NCBI GenBank assembly: GCA_029641185.1
Contig: JAPWGK010000002.1
Coordinates: forward strand, 1,178,001 to 1,242,000
DNA: 64,000 nt
DNA from: Pseudofabraea citricarpa
Lineage: Eukaryota > Ascomycota > Leotiomycetes > Helotiales > Dermateaceae
Direction of reading: 5' to 3'
Both the position numbers and the translations under genes were made by a program. Under the pieces are notes generated by a model. It was not told the DNA's origin, searched no databases, and was given only the letters and a program-made list of their open reading frames with translations. Of the stretch, positions 12,078 to 22,962 are shown piece by piece (the stretch's first letter is position 1; each line of letters begins with the position of its first letter).

Positions 12078-12145
12078 CTGGGACGTGGTGGATAAGACGA
12101 TGTGATGGTCAATTATTTTCTCTTTTTATTTCTGAGAAGGATATC

Positions 12146-12196
12146 GAAGGATATCATATGCAGTGGCATAATATGGACCAGTAGGTTCTCTTATGC
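12146..12196 (+). repeat. Single copy of a 33-bp 3'-flank repeat
   Basis: Starting GAAGGATATC, then TGCAGTGGCATAATATGGAC and CAGTAGGTTCTCTTATG, this segment matches, on the opposite strand, the repeat block at 12905-13000. Both copies lie a little downstream of a decayed low-complexity gene, which suggests that the two genes and their 3' flanks derive from one duplicated unit. Confidence 0.6.
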
Positions 12197-12904
12197 CTCA
12201 GATATGTGTTGAATCATTTATGTTAACTCAATACTTCACAAACTACGTTGGCACTTATATACATGGACTCGGTGCTTTCTTTGACTTTGACTCTACTAAG
12301 AACAAATTGCACGTTATTAGAGTTAGTTTCCGAACTATGAAACTTTCATTGAGTGTCAAATTTTCAATGTGGCATGCCTCTGCTCCTCCATCTCTACCGG
12401 TATAACCACTCTGATTCTTCAGCTCGCCATCCCATTACCTCAAACCCTCTCTATACTCAAGTGCAGTGACCCCACTGACGAAGACGGCAATCCCTCCGGT
12501 CGAAACAATCTTTGTCGTAGCTACTAGCGCACTTTAGGGGTGGGCCGGGGGTGGGGGGGATTGAGGGAATGAAAAGTCTACTGGAATGATTGCTTGTTGC
12601 GTGTGAAGTAGCTCTATAGACATGAGATCAATATCAGGCAAGAAAGGCTCCTGCAAGATTTGCGTATGCTATCGGTTCTATTCTATCTATTTAGTACCTA
12701 TGTATTATCCCAACTCCCATAAATCTCTCCTGTTTAGTCAGGCAGAAGGGGGTAATCAGTCACAATAAAATGAATTGGAGTAGTTGATGACATTTGTACT
12801 TTCAATATGTGATGCTTTATTGTATATGCCCCTCTTGTATATATCTCTACATTACCCAAAGCTCCTGGTTTTGTGGCAGCAAGACTGACCAGCCTCTCAC
12901 TATC
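12197..12904. other. Intergenic spacer between two inverted gene relics
   Basis: No coding frame with protein-like features is seen. It contains a G-run (about 12538-12562) and otherwise unremarkable sequence. It is the centre of the tail-to-tail pair of decayed genes. Confidence 0.4.
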
Positions 12905-13000
12905 CGTGGTATGCCACTGTACAAGAACCCACTGGCCTATGTTATGCCACTACATAAGAGCCCACTAGTTCATACCATGCCACTACACGAGATATCCTTC
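12905..13000 (-). repeat. 33-bp tandem repeat, about three copies
   Basis: The string ATGCCACT begins at 12911, 12944 and 12977, an exact 33-bp spacing, and the intervening bases are 70-80% alike (ATGCCACTACATAAGAGCCC type). On the minus strand each unit reads TAGTGGCAT..., the same as the single unit at 12146-12196, and the array ends with GAAGGATATC at 13000-12991. On the plus strand the period equals 11 codons and stays open (MPLYKNPLAYV / MPLHKSPLVHT), but I take this as a by-product of the period. Confidence 0.75.
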
Positions 13001-13031
13001 AATTGACTCTTCAATTGGGTGCCACAAAACC

Positions 13032-13472
13032 TCAAAACACTGCATCTTGAATGCTATCATGTCCCCCACCACCATGACCATCACCACGACCAGATCCGAG
13101 GTATACCCTCTGCACGATTCTCTGTATTATCACCTCCTCAAGCATAACCACTCGACCATCCAAGCCAACCTGCCGCGGGGGTTGTCTAGCGCTTTGAGTG
13201 TTGTTCAATGATGCTTGACCTTGATTTGACTGCGTGTTGTTTCGTGAGTCTTGAGACGGAATTTGAGCGTTCTGAGAAGCTCTTGGTGCTTGAAGATGAT
13301 TGTTTGCGCTGACTTGGGCTTGTGCTTGAACTTGAGATTGACGAAAATTTTGAGGATTTTGAGAAACTTGACGCGGGATGTTTGCAGGAACCTGGGCGTG
13401 TGGGTGACGGTACGGTCGAGAAATGACTTGAAGGGCTTGGGAAGGCTGAGCGGGATGGATGATTAACCGTGG
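13032..13472 (-). pseudogene. Gln/Asn-rich coding fragment lacking a start
   Basis: An open minus-strand frame of 146 codons runs from just after a TGA (13473-13475) to TGA at 13032. It is strongly biased to Q, N, S and P (IPRQVSQNPQNFRQSQVQAQ) and ends with a Gly/His stretch before DSIQDAVF. There is no usable ATG near its beginning; a good acceptor (CGCTCAG near 13444) would allow it to be the last exon of a longer gene, but no upstream exon is visible. Its 3' flank is homologous to that of the decayed gene at 11490-12077. I judge it a remnant or a last exon. Confidence 0.4.
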
Positions 13473-13929
13473 TCAAACACACACTGCTAATTAGGCGAGA
13501 CAGAGGAAAGGGGGGAGGAAGCAAAAGAGGGAGGCACGCGGAAGAAATTTTGTGCCAGTAACTTTACATTTACACTTCTAAAAACACTAGATAGGCTTTA
13601 AAGGATTGTCTAGCTAGCAGTAAACCATATAGTTTGAGCATGTGCTTGTTCTTTACTCGCTATCTGGATTTAAGTATTCGAGTCTTAACTAAAGAATACT
13701 ATTACACGTGAGTTGCTAGCGCGATCTGACGCACTTCCGTCAAGACCAAATATCGTCTCGAATTCAAGAACAAGCTGAAGGTGAAAATATCACTGACTAA
13801 CGGCATTCTACCTAGGTAGCTAAAAGGAACTGACACTACCTTGGCAAAGATCCTCGCAGACAAGCTCTATTCTCGACTCTCAAGCTACCAGTTCAAATAC
13901 ATATTTAAATTATCCTTTGGAATGTGTGA

Positions 13930-14181
13930 GGTTTTGCTGGAGAGTCTTCTGTCCATCAAAACTTTATTGACGGGATCCGTACTCTGAAGAAAGAGAACCA
14001 GCAATTGGAACTTGCGTTCGCTATTTCTCGCTCGTGTCAAGTTTGCCAAGCATTTGAGCTTCTTACTGCCTTCAATGGAAGGCACGCGTTACAAAGCTTC
14101 TTGCATATCCAGTTCAGTGAAGGGTTTCAAAAACATGGAAAATGTTCTGTTGCAAGCTATCAGCTAGCATCCAAGACATGA
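13930..14181 (+). pseudogene. Coding-like fragment with heptad pattern
   Basis: An 84-codon frame without an ATG at its head reads ..IDGIRTLKKENQQLELAFAI, then S-R-S-C-Q-V-C-Q-A-F and onward to TGA at 14179-14181. The first part has a coiled-coil heptad pattern and codon use is gene-like, unlike random frames nearby. It is preceded directly by a TGA in the same frame. I recognise no family; it may be part of the same decayed low-complexity gene set as its neighbours. Confidence 0.25.
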
Positions 14182-15596
14182 GACAAACCAGCCTCAATCG
14201 TTAAAGTGTTGGACCCTTAAGATTCTCAAGATTCTCAAGCAGATCTTCCTCAACTACACATTTCTTGTCAAGCTAACACCCCTGCATTTTCGTGCCAAAT
14301 TCTCACATTGCTGGAGTTCTTGGTGTTGATCAAGAGAAATGAGGCGATTTCAGCCTGTATTTGAAGGTGTTAAGTTCTATTCCCCATCCAAATCATGGTG
14401 GACATGACTGGGCGAGAAAACTATGATAGTTCAAGATCTATTGTTTCTTTCTATGCCTAATGAGAATATATAGTAATATAATCAAAAAGCTGCAAGCAAA
14501 ATTTGAGGACTTCCTTTCTCTTAGTGTAACAAATCGAATAAACTTCCAACTTTTGTTATGTAATTTAGAAAAGTACATTGGGGCTGGACGATGTTTATCG
14601 GAGTCCTTGCCATGGCGAAACGGCTTAAGCGATCGAGCAATTGAATCAAGTAATTCAGCAACAAGCCGGAATGTACTTCCGCAGGCAACACCCTGAATCC
14701 GCAGGCAACGTCCTAAAAAGACCTGAGTGCCTGGTCATGCCCAAAGAGCCAGCTTATATACCACTCAGTGGAAATTATTCAATTTGAATCTCAATTTCAA
14801 TAATTTTTACCGACCAAATCTACTGTCATTTCATCCATCTTAACATTTCAAGAAAGACGCTTATACGATTTGAAGTTTCATTGCACCTCGTCCCTTGTTA
14901 TGTCCAGATTGTTATGAGTGAATAGATGTCTTGCATCATTTTTGATATTACTCGCATCCATTAGCCATAAAGTATAAATTAGCCGCGGTGGAAAGTATAA
15001 GGTAATTGGGAAGTAAAAGTCTCTCCACACGTGAGAAGGTTTAGCATTTGAAAGCGGCGAAATTCTTCTTCCAGTTCAGCTTTCTTCTAAAAGCTCTGCA
15101 AGAACTTGATGTCATCTTGACGCTCAAGTCGCCAGTCCTATTGTTACAAATTTACAATCTTCAGACCACTGTAACCATGCAGCCAAAAGGTCGGTGCGGC
15201 CACGAGGATGGCCAATCCTTGATCCGAGAGCGATCTAGGAAATTGGCGTAAGAAAGTCTCGACTTAGAAACGCCGAAAGCAGTTAAGCAAACTTAGATAA
15301 GAAGTCACTGGTTTCTCTCTTTGAACCAGAACGAGTCAGTGACCAATCAGGTGCTGTATGAGGGCCAAATTGTCGTGCTTCAAGATGATTCGGTTTGGTT
15401 GTCAAAGCGGAGCCGGTGCTGCCCGCCCACTTAGAGGCGATTGGCATTGCCTTTGAGTTTGGTTTAACGCTTTCGCAAATGCACTCGGGCGTCACTAAGG
15501 ACCCTGGCGGCGAGCCTAAAGTCACACGTGTCGCGGGAGATACATAACAAAAGGTCCGCCTGTTCAATTCCGATTTGGTTTCTTCGTGTCGTAAAA
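14182..15596. other. Intergenic
   Basis: Moderately AT-rich sequence upstream of the seven-helix protein gene. Short frames only; nothing with family features. It contains a duplicated phrase near 14680-14715 (CCGCAGGCAACaCCCTGAATCC / CCGCAGGCAACGTCC). Confidence 0.4.
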
Positions 15597-16967
15597 ATGC
15601 CCGACCCCGAATCGGTCCCTGTCCATCAGGCCCAGCTCTCCAGTCTTGCGGCTGGATTCACCGTTGGATTCGGAATCTGGACGGCCACTGCAGCGCTGAA
15701 GCAGACAAAGATTTGCCGATCGCCTTGGCAGAGCTTTTTCATCTACATGGTATGGTCGGATATGGTAGTAAATGTGCTTATGGCGCTTCTGATATGGCTT
15801 GTCATCAACCAATTTGTCGGACGTGGGTTAGTATCTCATTTGACAATGGCGGTATGGTGTATAGTTGCTCATGCCTCACAGATTGCCGTACCTCATTCTG
15901 GTATCTATTCTGTGGACCCTGGAACTTCAGCTTTATTATCAGATTATCATCAACAGATGCGCCGTAGTGACAGAAAATCCCAAATTGGTTACAAGACTTA
16001 AGGTATAGATATTGCTCCAACGTCTGTTTGCTACTAAATCTCAGTAGTGGATAACTGCAGTCTTCATTGGAATCATTAATATATCTGGTAAGTTTATTGT
16101 CTACAAGTAATACAAGATTGCATGGCTGACTTCGAACAGTTACCGTTTTCTGGATTCCATCGATGATAGCCCCAGATTCAATTCCGCAGTAAGTTATGAT
16201 CACCATTCGTTAAAAGCTCAACCTGACTTTCAAGTTCGGTTCAAATAAACAGTTACTGGGACCGGATATCTAAAGGGCTCCTTCTAATTTTAGATGCTGC
16301 TTTGAACATCTACTTCCTCCTAACCGTTCAAAGGCAGATAGTCAAATTTCACGGTCTCGTCAAATACAAACCACTTGTTCGCATTAACTCTTGGCTGATG
16401 GTTTTTTCAGTCAGTTTGGATGTATGTTCGCGCCATGTATGAAGTGCGTATTGCTAATGAATTCAGGGTATGCTGATTGGCCTCGAATCTATAGCTCTAA
16501 AGGAAAAATCTGTTTTATGGCAACAGTTCCATCCGCTTACCTATGTACGTTGAAACCCCTAGTCAAATCCACATACTAACATGTCTTAGTTTATCAAACT
16601 ACAGATTGAGCTCTCGTTGGCAGCTCTCATCGCGAAGCTTGTGAAAGGAAGTAACAGTGGACGGAGTGTATATTTCAACGATGAATGGATTCGAAATGAA
16701 AACGAGCCCTCTTCAAACTATTCCGAGTCCTTGAATACCGATATGGAACGATCAATTCACTGCGCAACATGCCGTACGACTTCAACTGCAGAGGAGAGAA
16801 CAAGAGTCCAGGCCTTTGCTCGTGCTAGCAGAACGGAAGACCGGCCAAAGGGTCCTAACACGGAAGAGATGGCTATTGAGACCCCCATTACAACTCCCGA
16901 AATCGAGTTTCCAAATCGTCCCAAACAAAGTTTTTTCTTCGAAAATCCCCAGGATAAATCTGCCTAG
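15597..16967 (+). CDS. Fungal seven-helix membrane protein of unknown function
   Basis: Seven exons: 15597-15826, 15882-16002, 16048-16087, 16140-16188, 16253-16421, 16467-16544 and 16590-16967 (354 residues). All junctions keep the frame. Hydrophobic segments lie at about residues 15-35, 48-72, 80-100, 118-140, 152-172, 188-206 and 225-245, so about seven helices with a cytosolic-looking polar tail of about 110 residues. The tail carries acidic and Ser/Thr-rich stretches. Similar fungal proteins are annotated only as integral membrane proteins; the topology resembles receptors, but I see no known receptor motif, so no ligand or pathway is proposed. Confidence 0.75.
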
Positions 16968-19757
16968 GTAGCAACGATTTCTTTCAGATTTAATTGAACT
17001 TCCAGGCAAGAAACCGGAAGAGAAGCTTGTCTAAGTAACTCTTGATACGCTACTACTCTATCAATAAGAGAAGCAAGGCTAAGAATTATGGGTATGGAAT
17101 CATGGGACATGCTTCGGGATCTCGAGCTCTATATCTATATCCATATAAACATCAGCCCCAGTTCAATGGTCCAGGCAGCGCACAAATGAACGCAAGAGAA
17201 TGGGAAAAACGACGGCTATTAAATCTACACAGCGCAACTGCCATAAGAGTAAGTAATCCTTGAATGCATACAATTAACAAACTCCTAACTAAAACCACAA
17301 GCAGATCTCGCATCTCTTGGTTCCAACTGCCCTTACAGAATTCAGGTCGAGGGGAAAACCGAACGGTAAAATCCTCTACAGGGATCGCACACTGGAAGTT
17401 GACGAATAGGCGGTATACAAAGCTTAAATACTGCAGCCAAACGGAATCTGGGCTTTTCATTCCCCCAAGTTGAGCATCAGGAGATACCATCGACTGGGCA
17501 TAGAAGCATGCCACCAATATCCCTCTCACCATGCAATCAACGCATCTCGTCGGTTCGCGCAAGTTATGAGACGAATAATTTCCATTCCAGAGTTTTTTTT
17601 TTTGCAATCTCACGACTCCTTTCTTTGAGCCAAGGAGGTTATTGGGATGCTCAGCATCGTAAATCTTGTTTCCATAGAGGTTGCCAGGGTTTGTTTCGCA
17701 CGGCTCTGCGGTGGCAGAAGAGTCATGAATGAAATTTACAGAGAGACAGTTGACCAATCACCCCAGGAATGCAGCAATTTTACAGTTGTTTCGTATACTC
17801 GCAATGGCTTGAGATACTCAAAGAAGAAATAGCGTTGGTAATTCTACCCCTCGCTTAAAATTGGGGTACAAATATACTGCGCGGTTGGGACACGAGTCCA
17901 GCAATTGGAAAGTCCGAACGCGATCCAGAAGCCGATCAGACGACAAAAATCAGATATGCGCCTGAAAGCATGTTCGGATTCGAGAAATAGGCCTGCGGCA
18001 CTTTGGATGTCCGACCGCTCCAGGTCTCACATTAGACTCCGACAAGCATTTAGCTTGGAGCAAAACCTTAAACGCTGATTTTCACCCCTCACAATTCGAC
18101 AAATCTTACAGTACAGCACCGTTTTGATTCAATAAATATCTCAGCCCGAACCTAGATCGGCTCGCAGCATCCTGGCAACATTAATCGATTTGCCCTTCTC
18201 AACAGCTACTTTCTTCAAACCTTCACCAATTTTGGTAAAATTTCCCAGTCTTGTTGGGGCTCAGGATTCAGTGTGCCATAGCCGACACGACCCAGTAGTT
18301 ATAGACGGAGAAGTTTCTTCGAACCGTAACTCCTGCGGCTGGCAGACGACTCGGCTTTTAATCTGTCGAGTAGAACTTGTTGGTGTTTACGGTATTGTGA
18401 ACACCGCTTGTTGGCTCTCGTCAGGACTTCTTTTGTGGCCAATAATTGGATCTTGAGAATTACTGCCAAATGCTCCCAATTTTTGAAGTGATTGAGCATT
18501 TTTCACTAAATAAGGCTGGTGTCTACGTATGACAACAGAAATATAATTGACAACAGCACAAAGAAATTCTCTGACAAATTCGCGTTAAAGAACTTCCGGC
18601 CGGATCACAGACATAAAGATCTCTTCTGTTATATATTGGCAGCTGCTCTTCTGCAGTTAGAGCGTTACGGGTATAATTTAGGGGATGTTGGGAAGTTAAG
18701 ATGTAGTAACAGAACAATAACTAAGAATAACTCCCCTACCATTTCAGATATCTCTATGTGTATCTACCCCATGTAACAATGTAAAAATTTACCAACACAA
18801 GTTATAAAAAGAGGATATTAAGATGTCAATATCATTCCATCCACTGAGTTATCTTCCATGTTATCAGTTTTGTTGGCTATATCACTGAATAGCATCTGTA
18901 GAATCTCCGTTGTTGTCGTTCGTAATTCGTGTTTTCTCTACTGTCGTCTCTTGGCCAGCAATGGTGCATAAGTTTGCGACTCTCTTTTCATCAAATCAAC
19001 GAGCGTTGGCTTGCATTGTATGGAGCGACATGAGACTTCGCATACTGTCTCGGCGTTTGAGTATTTTAACATCCACTGCGTTTCCCTGGTTGCGGGGACC
19101 TGCGGGGATCGCTTGAAGAATAGTGGACGCGTTGTGCCCTGGATTCTCCGGATTAATTTTAATGATCCCACTTGTCTGGGGAAGTTGGGCAGGATTTTCG
19201 GGCAGGATTTCTCATGTTGCGTATGCTCCGGGCGTTTCAGCCGAGCGGAAGTTCGATGTGGTGGGGATTGCAAAGGAGAATTGAGGCTATTGATGCTCTC
19301 GCTTGTGATGCGGCTACGCGTCCTGTCTCGGTGGGGTCATGTGACCATATATTTTGTGGCTCAATCTGCTTAGCAAGTCCAAGCTCCCAGATGCCTTTTT
19401 GGACATGATCTGAGCTCTCGGATGAAGCCGCGCAATTTCTGGATATCGATTGAGTACCGATTGTCATTCGATGATGGGCTTATCGACAGGGGTCATGTGG
19501 ATATTGGGTCTGTGCATAAGTCAGATTGCCATCAGCCTGTATCCTCAAATACTTCAACATCCTCCGCAGCTTCTGGAACCCCATCAAGCTTTAATACCCT
19601 TCACTTGGTCTCTCGGTTCTTCCCATTTCCGTCTGGAGTTGAGCATCCGTTTCAGCCACCCTGTGCCATCCCGATTCTACCATCCTTCTTGATGCCGGGA
19701 TTTCCCCGGTCCAGGTTTTTGTGATATAAGCACGCGCCGAGCGGGATTCCGGAATTC
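16968..19757. other. Long intergenic region
   Basis: About 2.8 kb with several open frames on both strands. The longest is about 200 codons on the minus strand at 17152-17757, but none shows a domain, signal or splice structure I can defend. The last 300 bases before 19758 are C/T-rich and are probably promoter and leader of the kinase gene. Confidence 0.4.
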
Positions 19758-21469
19758 ATGTCGCCCTCAATTGCTTCTCAGCATCCAAGTCCGTCAATGG
19801 CAGATAAATCGGTAGTGGTGGAGCCTGAGATAGTTGGACAAGACGGCGGCGAGGTTGTAGAAGAGCAGGCTTTCGATATCGAATCGACGTTGTTTATCAG
19901 CAAGAATGTTTCTTTCACATTGAGTCCCAAGTCATTGATAATTAGAGGTATGTTTGATAGTCAGGATATTCGAAATCGTGTTAATCCGAACCTAGCAAAT
20001 GATGCTGCCAAAAAGAGCGACAAGAAGACCGCTAAGGCTGCTGGCGCTTCTCGGAGGTCTGTGACTTTGGATGCTGCTGCATACTCTGAGCCAGTAGGAG
20101 GATCCAACACACGTGCAATTTCCCTCCACAATGTTCTGTGGGCTGAGTTGACCGAAAAGGAATTCATCATACATTATGCCAAAGAAACTTCCAAATCAGT
20201 GGTGCAAGCATCTATGCTCAAGTACGAGGTAGAGGAACGAGGTCGAGTGGAAAACTGGATAAACAAGCTGATAGAACGAGCATACGGACAATCTCAGTTG
20301 CGTAAGAGGGCTAAAGTACTAATAAACCCAAAGAGTGGTAAAGGAGCCGCAGAGAAAATATACTCTCGAGACGTGGAACCAATATTTGATGCTGCTCGTT
20401 GCGATATCGACCTTACGATTACCAAATTCCAAGGAGAGGCCATCGAAATTGCCGAAAATATTGACATTGATGCCTATGACATGATTGTATGTTGCTCTGG
20501 CGATGGATTACCACACGAAGTCTTTAATGGGTTGGGGAAGAGAAAAGATGCTACCAAGGCTTTATCGAAAATAGCTGTGGTCCAGATTCCCTGTGGCTCC
20601 GGAAATGCGATGAATTGTAACTCCATTGGCAATATCAACAGTCCTAGCTTTGCTGCCTTGTCTACTGTGAAAGGCATTCGAACGCCTCTGGATCTTATCT
20701 CGATCACCCAAGGCAATACAAGATTGCTCTCGTTTCTTTCTCAGGCTCTTGGAATCGTTGCGGAATTTGATTTAGCTACCGAGCATTTGCGATGGATGGG
20801 AGGCACAGCACGCTTCACGTATGGCTTCTTAGTCAGAGCGATCCAAAAGAAAGTTTACCCTTGTGATCTCGCTGTCAAGGTTGTCTTGGGCGATAAAGAA
20901 GAGATTAAGGATAGTTATCGTCAAGAGGCTGGCAAACAGGAAGTTGATCCCGAGTCAGGGAGGGACTTAGACACTTCTGTTGAGGGTCTCCCTGCTCTGA
21001 AGTATGGGACAATCAATGATGAATTGCCTGGAGATTGGGAGATGGTATCTGATGACAAGATGAGCAGCTTCTACTGTGGTAATGTAAGTGCTGCAGTCCA
21101 CAACCCCAAGTAATTAGTTACTGACGCGTCTTTAAGATGTCATGGATGGCCACCGATGTCAATTATTTTGCCGCAGCACTTCCTAATGATGGCTGTATGG
21201 ATTTGGTCACTATAGGCGGCGATATCAGTCGCGTATCGGCACTGGCTTTACTTCCAGCTGTGGAAAGCGGTAAATTTTATAGGCTGCCACATGTTTCCTA
21301 TCGAAAGATTGCTGGCTACCGAATTATTCCGAGGAATCAGGCAGATGGCTATATTAGTATTGATGGCGAGCGTGTACCCTTTGCACCTTTCCAGGCCGAG
21401 GTACATAGAGGCTTGGGGACAATTCTCACTAAAACGGGCCATATCTATGAAAGTCCTGGTCCACAGTAA
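19758..21469 (+). CDS. Sphingoid long-chain base kinase (DAGK_cat family)
   Basis: Two exons, 19758-21083 and 21137-21469, give 552 residues. The catalytic domain starts at about residue 190 with R-A-K-V-L-I-N-P-K-S-G-K-G. It carries the nucleotide site CCSGDGLPHEVFNGLGKRKD and the strand VVQIPCGSGNAMNCN, then GGTARFTYG and the C-terminal beta-sandwich ending DGYISIDGERVPFAPFQAEV. These are the marks of Lcb4/Lcb5-type sphingosine kinases, which phosphorylate long-chain bases at ER, Golgi and plasma membranes as the entry to sphingolipid breakdown. The N-terminal 190 residues are a lipid-kinase-type beta region (SLHNVLWAEL). Residues of about 65-90, rich in Lys and Ala, could be read as a retained intron remnant, but they stay in frame. 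Confidence 0.9.
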
Positions 21470-22962
21470 TGTTTAACTCTTCAGGATAGATTCTATTAAA
21501 ACAGCTGAAGTTATTGGTATCTTCTCAGTTGCTCAATGACCGAAGCACGAGATTGCTAAACATCTGAATGGTAGTCGCTTGTTTCAACCCTCCAACACAA
21601 CCTAGTAAACAGCGAAAAGGATAAGTATGCTCTTACGCCAGATTTCACAGGCTCAGTCGACTTGTTTAATCTTGCCTACAATGATCCATTACTACAGTTT
21701 GCGAGAACAGACTTTTGGACAGTGCTCCATTTGTTCTTGGCATTCATACACTCTAGCAGTCTTGTGGTCACAAACTTTATGTTGTAAAGCTACAGCATTT
21801 CAGCAAGGCTATTTATCTTTTCCTACAAGAATAACCGTCTGTCTCTACGGTTCTGTGTCGAAGTTTTCGAATAGGTACTGTCTGTTACCCACATAAATCA
21901 AGCAATTCAAGTTTCCGCAAAGCCACCGACGCTAGATTCTCACTTTTCACGCCATCCGATCGATTAAAATCAAGTACATCAAGCTTCTCACAGGCCAACG
22001 ACCCTGTATGTATTCTAGGTCAGATTATCATCAATGCCCTCATTGTGACGATGGATTTGGATCTCTGTCGTTGACCGATGTAAACCCATAGATATCAGTT
22101 GAGTGCAACTGAGGCCAGTTCAGTGGAACTGATGCCGGTTGAGATTGAAGAGTTGAGTGCAGCTGGTTGAGTGCAACCGATAACAGTTCAGTGGAACTAA
22201 AAGTTTATTCTCTATGGTATTCTGAGTCACAAATGGTCAAACACAAGAAGATTGGGCTAACTTCATGTACATAAATCCTCAGATTATCTTAGAAATCTGA
22301 TCTGCCACCAACAATTGCCAATACCACTGTGGCAAATGTGCATCTCAGCCTTAGGAATTAACAAGAAAACAAAAGAAAAGCGACAAGCCTTTGCACCAGA
22401 ATTAGCTTATTTAAATTGTTCAACTACCTAATTCTATGGTCCATGAAAGAAGATGGTACTGCTCGCTTGGCCTCTCGCTCCATCACAATTCATTCCCAGA
22501 GCATACGAGGAATGAAGCATAACCCCAGATTCCCCGTGTAGTAATATTTCCCACAGAAAAAACTCAAAATATAGTGTAGCATGGGTATTCCAAACTCTGA
22601 AGACTGAACAAGGTGTCTGGGAACCCAATTTCAGTTAGCCGCCGGTGTCGGTGATATCTTGGCGGGGGAATACACGGCTTACCCGGTCACGTGTGTTGTT
22701 GCCTCAACCTCAAATTCTTCTCCAAGGAATCCATAATCCCATCTGCATACTTAAAACTCACAATCTCCTGGACGAATCTACGGGAGATCCACTTCCGGGG
22801 CATCATCTCGATGTATCTCCAAGAGAGCTTTGAACCTCTGGGTGGAGAACACTTGAATGACTCATCACGCCCTTTGGTCAAACTCATTATCAAAGGGTTT
22901 CAGCGTCTTACAACTTTGACTCTTCCTCCTGATTATTAGATCCCTCTTTTTATGAGATCAGA
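21470..22962. other. Intergenic with a hairpin array
   Basis: No gene is seen. It holds the five-hairpin array listed separately at 22096-22198, and then the promoter and 5' leader of the Zn2Cys6 gene. Confidence 0.5.
22096..22198. repeat. Array of five short hairpins with a constant AGTG loop
   Basis: Five perfect or near-perfect inverted repeats occur within about 100 bases, each with loop AGTG. They are CAGTTG/CAACTG (22096-22111), CAGTTC/GAACTG (22116-22131), AGTTG/CAGCT with one G-T pair (22151-22164), GGTTG/CAACC (22165-22178) and AGTTC/GAACT (22184-22198). The stems differ by paired changes (G-C to C-G, A-T to G-C), so pairing is kept while sequence varies. Confidence 0.7.

Noticed and set aside
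12794..13006. Small ORF with an 11-residue repeat (MPLYKNPLAYV / MPLHKSPLVHT)
   Set aside because: The period follows from the 33-bp DNA repeat, and the homologous unit on the other strand at 12146-12196 is non-coding; better explained as a 3'-flank repeat.
17152..17757. About 200-codon minus-strand open frame
   Set aside because: No domain, no plausible splice or promoter context, residue mix not gene-like; the length alone is possible by chance in this region.
19758..21469. Retained intron near residue 65 of the sphingoid base kinase
   Set aside because: The GTATGT-like donor there has no acceptor that preserves the frame, and the sequence remains open, so it was kept as coding.
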